Shown in pieces: positions 43,955-53,682 of a stretch of 64,000 nt of DNA. Within the stretch, counting starts at the first letter, position 1. Each line of letters opens with the position of its first letter. Origin of the DNA: Nemophila menziesii (taxonomy: Eukaryota > Streptophyta > Magnoliopsida > Boraginales > Hydrophyllaceae); NCBI GenBank assembly GCA_029959085.1, contig JARWIR010000002.1, positions 36,047,733 through 36,111,732 of the forward strand, written 5' to 3'. A program made the position numbers and the translations under genes. Under the pieces are notes generated by a model. That model was not told where the DNA came from. It did not search any database and worked only from the letters and a program-made list of their open reading frames with translations.

Positions 43955-46900
43955 ATAAAAAACTAACTTATGTCCCTCCTAAGTTTTTAAGAATTTTACT
44001 TGTTCCAAAATTTTTAAAATTTGTTTTGTTATATTTCAGTTTTTTTCAAATAAATATTTATTGTGTGTATAATAAAATATATCATATTTTGTATAACATG
44101 TAGACTTATATACTAATCAAATAAAACATATGAGGATTTGTTGTTTATTTTAGCAAAGTAACATTGATACAAGGTTTAAATAATATAGTGACGTATAATG
44201 CATTTAATAAAATAATGATCCCCATATTTAAAATTATATATTAATTTTAGTATACATAAAATTTTGATTACAAAATTACCCTTTGACCAATAGTATATAA
44301 TGACCCAAAAATACTAAATTGTAAAATAATAAAATAGCCCAGAAAGTATATAGAATGGGGCAAATATGGTAGCCACTAGGGTTTCCTAAGGGGTGGTTGC
44401 CCGACCCTCTCTGTTCCATTTATGCCGACAATTTCGCTATCGAAACCCTAAATATAACAACCCTCTTGTCATTCTTTATATGGTTAAAAGTATTACGCAA
44501 CATGGCCGAATAATTGTTATATATGTACGTTAATATGTAATTCTTACTACATTATTATTAGATTATGCTTTAAGAAGGAGCAAATTGTGTCCTACCAACT
44601 TCCTCCGAAGAATATAATATCCTCGCCATGGTAACCTCCTTTTGACCTTGTAAAGCTATATCAACAAAGAGATAGTGTTTAGGATCCAAGAAAAAACAAT
44701 AATTTATTATCATTGGTGGTAAACTTTATAATCATAATTAAGATATAATACGAACAATTTCTAAAGAGTCGTAATCCCTTCTCCCATGCATTCTTTATCT
44801 AGATTATTTAGTTCTAAATAAGAAATTTTAAATGGGAAAACATTACATCATAAAATACTTGAATACCCATTATTTAATGTTATTAGTCTATGTAGTATCA
44901 TATAATATCTTGTATTAGATCTCTAACATGTAGCACTTCTCTGAATATTTATACACAACTTATTTCTCTAAGTTATCATATGGTTGAATTCTTATAGGTC
45001 ACAATTGGCTAAGTGATCAGAATAGAACAAAACTAGCGTTACATTGTATCATGGGTATGGAGATAAAATTCCATATATGTATAAATTGTCTATGAAAATA
45101 GTTGTTTCAGAGATGAGTTTAGTGTATTACCCTATAAGAATTATGTATGTATCTCACTAGAGTTGGTTTTTGATGGAATATACTTATAATAGTTTTAGAA
45201 AGCCTAAAAGATTTTTTGTATATCTTTTCCTACGTACCATAAGTCGGATGTTTTAAAAAAGAACACAATCTTAAGAATTAAAATTTTGGTATTATAGTTT
45301 AAAAAATTTAGTCAAACAAACAACTAATCAAATATCTAAAAGATTAAAATATTGATCGAAATTTAACAACAACAAAAAATCTATATTTTGGGTGTGTAGG
45401 AGGTGTTCAGGGCCCTCTAATTTTTGAATTTTGGTAAGCTTGAAAAATTACCTTGTAACCCTACAAAATTTATTAAAATTTACTTGTGCCAATATTAATA
45501 AAATTTGTTTTGTTAAATTTTAATTTTTTTAAAATAAATATTTATTGTTTGTATAACAATATATATCTTATTTTATATAACATATATACTTATATATTAA
45601 TTAAAATAAAACTTATGAGGACCTAATCTGTGATTTTAGTAACATATAGAGACCATTGATACAAGGTTTAAATAATATCGTGCGTAGAATGCATTAAATA
45701 AATAAAATGGGCCGTATATTCAAAATTTTATACTAATTTTAGTATAAAAAAGTTTGATTACTAAATTACCCTTTGACGAGTAGTATATAATGACCCAGAA
45801 ACCCTAAATCATAAAATAATAGAATAGCTTAGAAAGTATATAGAATGAGGCAGATATGACAGCGGCTAGGGTTTTGGGATTTCCTAAGGGTGGTTGCACG
45901 ACCCTCTATGTTCCAATTATGCCGATGATTTCACTATCAAAATCCTAAATTTAACAACCCTCTTGTAATTCTTTATATGGAGAATTTTAAATCATTATGA
46001 TCATGACATTTATTTTTTATTATATTCATTCTATGATACTTTATGAGGCATATGAGAAACTTTTACTGATATCATGGCGTGGCAACTTGCATAAAATTGG
46101 TGGGTTTGCAGCTATGAACTGGTTGATTTCTATATATTAGCCTATTTTTTCAGAAATTGTAGATGTTGTCCCAATATTTTAGTCGATGTTGAGGCTATGA
46201 TGAGATCTCAAATTTTAGTTTTTTACTATCTAAGAACGAATAGATTGAAATGATCTGCCCATAACTTGGTTGGGCAATCCAATTATTGGATATGCAACCA
46301 TGGCATGGTTAGACTCTCTATTTGTCTCTATATAAACCTGATCTGAGACTCAATTAAAATTGTTTTAAATTTTTTTCCTATTATTATATTCATGAGTGAG
46401 TAATTTGAGAGAATGATAAATTTTAGTGTCTAATTTAACATTTTCTACTAAAACATGTGATTTCTACTATTAATATAGTTTTCTTTTAAAAATCAAAGTT
46501 TTTTTAAATATATTTAGTTTCTGTTGAAGTAAACTTTAATATAGGGGTTAAGTTACATATAAGAAAAAAATATGTAAGTCTTTTTAATCCATATATTCTC
46601 TTATTTCAATCCATATATTCTATTAATTTACAATAATTTTATAGTGAGATTTTCTTAAAAAATAAGCCGAGTAGAGAGATTGAATATTTCTAAAAGAAAA
46701 TTTGTCTATGTAATCGTGAATTTTTTTTATATACTATTTAACTATAGTTCTTTATTCTAAATGGCGGTGACCTTATATATTAAAGATCGTGGCATCAACC
46801 GAAATCTTCTTCAAGATAATTTCTATATAAATATTAGTCTATAGTGATAAAAGCCAATAAATAAATATATTATATTTAGGGTAGGGATATATATTTCTAT

Positions 46901-48314
46901 AGGGTTAAAATTATTTCTTACCTCATGTTTTCAACAAAATAGATTGAAATCTGCAAAAAAATATATTGAGGCAACCCTAAACTCTTATACTTTGAATGAT
47001 TAATGATGAGACTTCCTTTTATAAGTTGGAATTTTTTTCCTGTAATTTTATATTGATGAAGATACTTCTATGTAAGTTGTCAAATCGAAATTCAAATTGA
47101 TCATAACTTTAGAGAATATTAAATATGTATACATATACATGTATTTTAGATTATTTAAGTGATATCATATATTATTTAAAATTAGTCAAATATATTCTTG
47201 ACTATTTTCCGATTTCTAACCAACTATTCTTGAGTTTAATGAATTTGCTGAATATTTCTGTTAGTATATATTTCTGTATCACTGAAACTGTTATGATATT
47301 ATAATGAGAGATAATTTATTTGTGAGCTATTTTACAAAGAAAACTAGATGATTTGAATCATGAGCAATATAACTGGAAAACTTGCTATATATGTACGTAA
47401 ATATGTAACTCTTACTACATTGGTAATAGATTATTCTTGAAGAGGGAGCAAATTGTGTCCTTAGACTCCCTCCGAAGAATATAATATCCCCACGATGGTC
47501 ACCTCCTTTTAACCTTGTAAAGATATGGCTACAAAAACATAGTGTTTAGGCTAAAATTAAAAGAAAAAAATTATAATCATGGTGGTGGACTTGATAATCA
47601 CAACAAAGATGTGTACGAACCTTTATTTGAATGTTGTAATCCTTTCTAACATGCTTTTTTTATCTTGAGTATTTATTTCTAAATGCGAAAATTTAAATGG
47701 GAAAACATTGAATCATAAAATGCTTGAATACATATTATATAATGTTATTAGTCTATGTAGTATCATACAATATCTTGTATTACACCTCTAGCGTGTAATA
47801 ATTTGCAGAGTATTCATACACTACTTAATTTCTCTAAGTTATCATATGGTTGAATTCTTGTAGGTCACAATTTACTAATTAATCAGAATTGACATAATTG
47901 TTAAACTAACAACTTTATTATTTTTACCTGTAGAACACAAGTAATGTTAAATTATATCATATGTATCGAGAGGAAAATACATATTTGTATAAATTGTCTA
48001 ATAAAATAGATGTTTAGAGATGATATTAGTGCATTACCCTTATGAGAATTATTGATATATTTCACTAGAGTTAGTTTTAGAAACATTAAAAGAGTTTTGT
48101 ATGTCTTTTCCTACATACAAATAGTCTGATGTTTTAAAACAAAACACAATTTTAAGAATCAAAATTCTTTTATTATACATTAAAAACATTCAGTCCAACA
48201 AACAACACCTCGAATATTCAAAAAATACAGTATATTGATCGGAATTTTACAAACTACAGTGTGGTTGTGTTAGGCGGTGTTTATGCCCTCCTAATTTTTG
48301 AATTTTTGTAAGCT
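43955..48314. repeat. Satellite unit 11 (subtype II)
   Basis: 4,360 bp; monomer A 43955-45441 and monomer B 45442-48314. It has the subtype II deletion in A near 45,023 and subtype II markers through B. It is closest by eye to unit 9, with which it shares ttaggcggtg at the end of B. Confidence 0.95.
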
Positions 48315-50272
48315 ATAAAAAACTAACTTATGTCCCTCCTAAGTTTTTAAGAATTTTACTTGTTCCAAAATTTTTAAAATTAGTTTTGTTAGATTTCAGT
48401 TTTTTTCAAATAAATATTTATTGTGTGTATAATAAAATATATCATATTTTATATAACATGTAGACTTATATACTAATCAAATAAAACTTATGAGGACTTG
48501 TTGTTTATTTTAGCAAAGTACCATTGATACAAGGTTTAAATAATATAGTGACGTATAATGCATTTAATAAAATAATGATCCCCATATTTAAAATTATATA
48601 TTAATTTTAGTATAGATAAAGTTTTGATTACAAAATTACCCTTTGACCAATAGTATATAATGACCCAAAAACCCTAAATTGTAAAATAATAAAATACCCC
48701 AGAAAGCATATAGAATGGGGCAAATATGGTAGCCACTAGGGTTTCCTATGGGGTGGTTGCCCGACCCTCTCTGTTCCATTTATGCTGACAATTTCGTTAT
48801 CGAAACCCTAAATATAACAACACTCTTGTCATTCTTTATATGGTTAAAAGTTATTACGCAACATGGCTGAATAATTGTTATATATGTACGTTAATATGTA
48901 ATTCTTACTACATTAGTATTAGATTATGCTTTAAGAAGGAGCAAATTGTGTCCTACCAACTTCCTCCGAAGAATATAATATCCTCACCATGGTAACCTCC
49001 TTTTGACCTTCTAAAGCTATATCAACAAAGAGATAGTGTTTAGGATCCAAGAAAAAATAATAATTTATTATCATTGGTGGTAAAATTTATAATCATAATG
49101 AAGATATAATACGAACAATTTCTAAAGAGTCGTAATCCCTTCTCCCATGCATTCTTTATCTAGATTATTTAGTTCTAAATAAGAAATTTTAAATGGGAAA
49201 ACATCACATCATAAAATACTTGAATACACATTCATTAATGTTATTAGTCTATGTAGTATCATATAATATCTTGTATTAGATCTCTAACATGTAGCACTTC
49301 TCTGAATATTTATACACAACTTATTTCTCTAAGTTATCATATGGTTGAATTCTTATAGGTCACAATTGGCTAAGTGATCAGAATTGAAATAAGTGTTAAG
49401 CTACAAGCTTGATTAGTTTTATCTGTAGAACAAAACTAGCGTTACATTGTATCATGATTATGAAGATAAACTTCCATATATGTATAAATTGTCTATGAAA
49501 ATAGTTGTTTCAGAATGAGTTTAGTGCATTACCCTATAAGAATTATGTATGTATCTCACTAGAGTTGGTTTTTGATGGAATACACTTATAATAGTTTTAG
49601 AAAGCCTAAAAGATTTTTTGTATATCTTTTCCTACGTACCATTAGTTAGATGTTTTAAAAAAGAACACAATCTTCAGAATTAAAATTTTGGTATTATAGA
49701 TTAAAAAATTTAGTCAAACAAACAACTAATCAAATATCTAAAACATAAAAATATTGATCGAAATTTAACAACAACAGAGAATCTATATTTTGGGTGTGTA
49801 GGAGGTGTTCAGGGCCTTCTAATTTTTGAATTTTGGTAAGCTTGAAAAATTACCTTGTAACCCTAAAAAATTTATTAAACTTTACTTGTGCCAAAATTTA
49901 TAAAATTTGTTTTGTTAAATTTTAATTTTTTTAAAATAAATATTTATTGTTTGTATAACAATATATATCTTATTTTATATAACATATATACTTATATATT
50001 AATTAAAATAAAACTTATGAGGACCTATTGTGTGATTTTAGTAACGTATAGAGACCATTGATACAAGGTTCAAATAATATCGTGCGTAGAATGCATTAAA
50101 TAAATAAAATGGGCCGTATATTCAAAATTTTATACTAATTTTAGTATAAAAAAGTTTGATTACTAAATTACCCTTTGACGAGTAGTATATTATGACCCAG
50201 AAACCCTAAATCATAAAATAATAGAATAGCTCAGAAAGTATATAGAATGAGGCAGATATGGCAGCAGCTAGG
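48315..50272. repeat. Satellite unit 12, left part, cut by the retrotransposon
   Basis: Monomer A (48315-49843) and the first 430 or so bases of monomer B (from 49844) are present and are subtype I. The unit stops at CTAGG, where the retrotransposon begins, and continues at 63,371 on the other side. Confidence 0.95.
50268..50272. repeat. Target-site duplication, left copy (CTAGG)
   Basis: CTAGG sits immediately left of the LTR and again immediately right of the other LTR at 63,366-63,370. Uninterrupted units contain a single CTAGG at the same place (1955-1959 in unit 1), so the empty site is known. Confidence 0.97.
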
Positions 50273-50663
50273 TGGTGGTCCTTTGTGTGTTCTAAAAATA
50301 AATGCAAATGCTAATCGAACCACAACCGCAAGTGTACGGTTGTCCCAAGTAGTATGTATGATAATACAGATTCGTTCCAAGGACGGATGGTTGATCACAA
50401 TGTTTAGCAAGTAGTGATTGATGCACTTATGAAAGTAAAAGATAATAAAATGTTTGTTTGGTTTTGTTGATTAAAGCTAATGAATAAAAGACAAATAATT
50501 AAATGCAAGTAGAAGCTAAGACGCAAGTAAAATAAGTGAAAACGCAATATGAGATGTAGTACTTGAGAGCGCAAGGATCCTCCTAATCTTACTTCCTAAC
50601 TTATGTTGTTTAAGGGCTAAATTGGTCAATTACAATGGTCGGGATTCTAAATTTCTTATACCC

Positions 50664-50845
50664 CCGTCAGGGTGGACTATAAGGCGATCCTAAAGTGTCA
50701 CTAGTCCCGTCAGGGTAAATATGATCCACCGTTGGATGATTAAGTGTTTTACCTCATTGGCCCTACAATTAACTAAGTTCGTCAGAATCAATAGCTTTTA
50801 TCCTAGATTGAATAATTAATTCTATACCTAAACCCTCCGTCAGGA
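50664..50845. repeat. Four dispersed CCGTCAGG-type motifs in the LTR
   Basis: CCGTCAGG occurs at 50,664, 50,707 and 50,837, with a diverged TTCGTCAG near 50,778. Spacings are about 43, 71 and 59 bases. The right LTR has the same set from 62,176. They lie downstream of the TATA-like box in element sense, so in the transcribed R/U5 part. The function is unknown. Confidence 0.5.
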
Positions 50846-50961
50846 TGATCCACACGCCACTTATGTGGAATAGCTTAGATACTAATACCTAATCTTAGTT
50901 CGCGACTCTAAAATCAGTAAATAATCAGAAATTATCGAAAAGAGTAATAAACCCAATCTAA

Positions 50962-50970
50962 TTTAATTTA
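50962..50970. repeat. MITE target duplication, left copy
   Basis: TTTAATTTA occurs directly left of the MITE and again at 51,344-51,352. The right LTR has a single copy at the matching place, so this is a 9-bp target duplication. Confidence 0.95.
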
Positions 50971-51343
50971 GAGCAAATTCCATTTTTGGGCCATTACCTA
51001 TGGCCTAAAAACATTTTTAGGCCAAACGTTTCAAAAATCACATTTTTAGGCCAAACGTATTCAAAACGCCCATTTCACTAATTTCATAAGATATTTTATT
51101 GATTTTAAGGACAATTTAGGCATTTTAAATAAACTATATGTTTATTTGGCCGCATCACAAACTAGAAACTCGGTCTAAAGTGTCCAAATTGTCCTTAAAA
51201 TCAATGAAATATCTCATGAAATTAGTGAAATGGCCTAAAAATGGGCGTTTTGAATACGTTTGGCCTAAAAATGTGACATTTGAAACGTTTGGCCTAAAAA
51301 TGTTTTTAGGCCATAGGTAATGGCCTAAAAATGGGATTTCCTC
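50971..51343. mobile_element. Mutator-like MITE (non-autonomous foldback element)
   Basis: 373 bp, present in the left LTR and absent from the right. The ends are long inverted arms of about 150-165 bases each: left about 50,971-51,125 and right about 51,180-51,343. Both begin GAG. A motif of the form GGCCTAAAAA is repeated inside the arms, and the right arm has an extra 10-base copy. The 9-bp target duplication and long terminal inverted repeats point to the Mutator superfamily. There is no transposase coding; a 60-codon frame across it is a by-product of the arms. It inserted after the retrotransposon. Confidence 0.9.
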
Positions 51344-51352
51344 TTTAATTTA
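51344..51352. repeat. MITE target duplication, right copy
   Basis: TTTAATTTA, the second copy of the 9-bp duplication flanking the MITE. Confidence 0.95.
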
Positions 51353-52169
51353 GCATAAACCTAAATTCAACATTCGTTATTTCATAAAATTAGGATTCAC
51401 CCATTGTTTGTTCTCAAGCACTATTAAAAGCTTAGCTCATATTAAAATTAAAAACTAAATTAAATGAAATGGAATTCATATTGTTTACAAAATTAAAATA
51501 TAAAAAGAACCTAATTTCCGGAATTGGAATGACTACGAACGGAGCTATAGACCCACTCCAGCTCTTGTAGCTTCTTCTTTCTTCCTTCTGTTGCTTCTCT
51601 CTGGTGTTTAATCTTGTGGAATGTGAATTGTGTGAAAAATAGAAGTCCAGACCTCCTTTTATAAGCATAAATTCGTTCTAGGGCTTGGACCAGAAAATAG
51701 AATATTAATTAAATGTCCAAGCCCAATTTCTAAGCCCAAAATCCCGTAACTGCTGATACACCTTCACTAAAACGGATTTTCCCGATGCGTTATGACTCCG
51801 ATTGACCTCATTCCAGTTGCTAAAGTTCCGTAACTCGATAAGGAATGATTTCTCTTCAAAGGTCAACAGCTAGATCATCGCTTAAGCACCTCGAAATCAG
51901 CAATCTATGGCCTGGAAAATGGATTTTCAGCTCTAAAAATAATATCTTCGGGATTTGTCTTCAAGCCTTGACTCTAATTCACGATCTTTGACTTTCTTCT
52001 CGGATTCCTCTCCTAGCTAACATCTAAAACCTGTAAACTTTTCACTAAAAATACCAATATTACACGCAAAAGTTTAATAAATTAAAAATTCTAGAAATAA
52101 AAAGGGAATTCCGAATTATTGCATATTAAGTCCAAAAGTCTATCAAGTTAATTAAGTAAACACAAAAAA

Positions 52170-52215
52170 TGATGTCTCCCAAGGGTCGAAAATAAGAACA
52201 ATTAGGGAGACATCA
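52170..52215 (-). other. Terminal hairpin of the LTR
   Basis: TGATGTCTCCC at 52,170-52,180 and its exact reverse complement at 52,205-52,215 enclose 24 bases. One arm is the LTR terminus itself, so an 11-bp perfect inverted repeat is built into the integration end. The same structure is in the right LTR (63,320-63,330 and 63,355-63,365). A near-perfect version is in the second LTR at 63,500-63,545. Confidence 0.8.
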
Positions 52216-52233
52216 AGACCCCCAACTCAAACC
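52216..52233 (-). promoter_or_regulatory. Polypurine tract of the 3' LTR
   Basis: In element sense the bases directly before the 3' LTR read GGTTTGAGTTGGGGGTCT, with a G run eight to four bases from the LTR. A purine-rich tract in this position primes plus-strand DNA synthesis in LTR retroelements. Confidence 0.75.
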
Positions 52234-52251
52234 TTTGTCGTCCCGACAAAG
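52233..52251. other. Hairpin beside the polypurine tract
   Basis: CTTTGTCG and CGACAAAG form a perfect 8-bp stem around a 3-base loop, directly beside the polypurine tract on the internal side. A comparable hairpin lies beside a second polypurine-like box at 53,601-53,620. Confidence 0.65.
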
Positions 52252-52842
52252 TAAAACAAAACAAAGGGGCAGAAGTAAGCGTATAAACAAGTAGAAGCTA
52301 GCAAATAAACCCTAAAGCAATTCTCAAAATAAATCTCATATAGCAAACTCTAGAAACTAATATACACATACACTAATCATGCAACATCAAACATAAATAA
52401 TCTCAATCCTAAAATTAAAGTTGCAATGCTTGAAGGTTACACTTGTACTCATCTCTGTATGATGGCTATAGGGTGGTCATTAATCCTACCTCGCTTTGAA
52501 CGTTCCATCTAGTGTATTCCCTATCAACAGAATCATAAATTCACTATGCACTTAGGAATCACGAGGTCTTTACGGTTATAATATTGGCTTTGTGGATGTA
52601 TATTTGGTAAATTTGAAGTGAGCTTTTGGCTCTCTCCTCACTTACCATTAACAGTGTCCTCGAGCTTGAGTTAACGCTCAAAAAGATGTTCTCACTCACC
52701 CATATACGCAACAATTTAGCGTCACATGTCTACCCACTATAAATAAGATGATTTTCAGAAAAAATTCCACTTTGCCGGATGTTTTATTCATTCATATTTT
52801 TTTCTTTTTCTTTTATTTTCTCTTTTTTTTTGTACAGAAGCA

Positions 52843-52881
52843 AACCGGGTTCCCGGTTTTGATGAATCCGGGTTCCCGGTT
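52843..52881. repeat. Palindromic motif doublet, 3' side of the env-position ORF
   Basis: AACCGGGTTCCCGGTT at 52,843-52,858 and ATCCGGGTTCCCGGTT at 52,866-52,881 start 23 bases apart. They match the doublets of the cluster at 55,391-55,784 in both motif and spacing. Long T-rich runs flank them. Confidence 0.85.
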
Positions 52882-53582
52882 CCTACTGTATGGATTTTTC
52901 ATTTTTTTCATTTTTTCTTTCTTTTTCACTTTTTCTCATTCCCGGCAAAGGGTTACAAGTATATATCATCTGCAATTGTGCTACAATACAAAGCACATCG
53001 ATCCCAACCCATTAAATTCCCCATATGTGGTCCCACCACCCCAAACTCAAGCTCGAGACATGTCTCAGGATTGTGATTCAAGTGCGGGTCATATGGTCAT
53101 GCCTAATAATCTAAGGGATAATGGCTTATATCGTGGCTACAAAGAAAAGGCTAAAGGCTCAAAGTGGGCTAAGACGGATAATAATTAATACAATGGATAG
53201 AAGGCTAAAAAGGCACAAATGGCTAACAAAGAACTGCCCCTATCATTTTCCTAAGTACATAGCTTGTCTTTAGTTCATATCTAGGTGGGTTCTCTACTAA
53301 TTAGGATTTCACGTTCTACACACCAAACATATTCCTTGAGTACAAGCTTACTTCATTTGCATTGTTCATTAATTTTTCCTATTAATTACCTATGTTTGCA
53401 TGCAATTGTAAGTGCGTTTTATATCAATCCCTAAAGTCCACTATTTACTATCATAGATTTATCAAAAGTATGCTTAAAGGGATATTTATAAATTTCAACA
53501 GTCAAACGCAACTCCGAAAATTCTTTTATTGAAAGCAAATAAAGCAAATAACACATAAAAACTGGGATGAGGCAACGAACCC

Positions 53583-53620
53583 CACCCCAAACTCAAAAAT
53601 GAGTCGTGTCCCCACGACTC
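53583..53620. other. Second polypurine-like box with hairpin
   Basis: CACCCCAAACTCAAAA (in element sense TTTTGAGTTTGGGGTG) is followed by GAGTCGTG and CACGACTC, a perfect 8-bp stem with a 4-base loop at 53,601-53,620. The layout copies the true polypurine tract and its hairpin at 52,216-52,251. It lies about 60 bases beyond the stop of the env-position ORF. Confidence 0.65.
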
Positions 53621-53682
53621 GAAAAGACTCAATAAAGCATTTAAACTAATCTACACTAAGAGGAAAGTTTAGAAAACGTATC

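Larger units (their letters stand above)
1..50272. repeat. Long-unit satellite array, dimeric higher-order repeat
   Basis: The same sequence returns head-to-tail every 4,349-4,412 bases, giving eleven full units and most of the first half of a twelfth. Each unit is monomer A (about 1,476-1,530 bp) followed by monomer B (about 2,863-2,883 bp). A and B align along most of A at roughly 80% identity by eye, and both end in a block reading gtaagct. B contains about 1.4 kb that A lacks. The DNA is strongly AT-rich, with a more GC-rich block near the middle of each alignable half. No gene is visible, only frames of about 60 codons repeated with the unit. A pericentromeric or other heterochromatic location is plausible but not shown by the sequence. 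Confidence 0.97.
50273..52215 (-). repeat. 3' LTR (left), carrying a MITE
   Basis: 1,943 bp. In element sense it begins TGATGTCTCCC and ends GGACCACCA. It is longer than the right LTR by 362 bp. A MITE plus its 9-bp duplication adds 382 bp, while the right LTR has its own 20-bp net gain. The TATA-like box corresponding to that of the 5' LTR lies at 51,655-51,663. Confidence 0.96.
52252..53682 (-). other. 3' noncoding region of the retrotransposon
   Basis: About 1.4 kb between the env-position ORF and the polypurine tract. I see no retroelement domain in it. It holds long pyrimidine-rich low-complexity runs around 52,795-52,830 and 52,895-52,940. It also holds a pair of CCGGGTTCCCGG motifs, two polypurine-like boxes (53,035-53,050 and 53,583-53,598), a GAGACATGTCTC palindrome at 53,055-53,066 and a hairpin at 53,601-53,620. 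A 146-codon frame on the plus strand runs through the T-rich stretch and looks accidental. Confidence 0.7.

Noticed and set aside
1..50272. Telomeric or interstitial telomere array
   Set aside because: CCCTAAA motifs are isolated single copies, never in tandem. They are better described as teloboxes.
1..50272. Ribosomal DNA intergenic spacer
   Set aside because: No 18S, 5.8S, 25S or 5S sequence occurs in any unit, and the composition is far too AT-rich with no rDNA promoter seen.
1..50272. CRISPR-like or bacterial repeat system
   Set aside because: Repeat units are kilobases long with no spacer pattern, and the retroelement places the DNA in a plant genome.
51138..51320. A 60-codon plus-strand frame in the MITE
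   Set aside because: It is a translation of the inverted arms (repeated WPKN-type residues) and not a transposase.
51432..51668. A 78-codon frame in the LTR, with a longer version at 62,562-62,825 in the other LTR
   Set aside because: Its ATG lies at the TATA-like box, upstream of the likely transcription start, and its 5' part differs between LTRs because of the 28-bp duplication. No protein family is recognised.
52205..52215. A second nested LTR end inside the LTR
   Set aside because: The inner TGATGTCTCCC is the arm of the terminal hairpin. No second element boundary or target duplication accompanies it.
52748..53188. A 146-codon plus-strand frame
   Set aside because: It runs antisense to the retroelement through a T-rich low-complexity stretch that yields poly-Phe. 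There is no domain, and it overlaps noncoding palindromic repeats.
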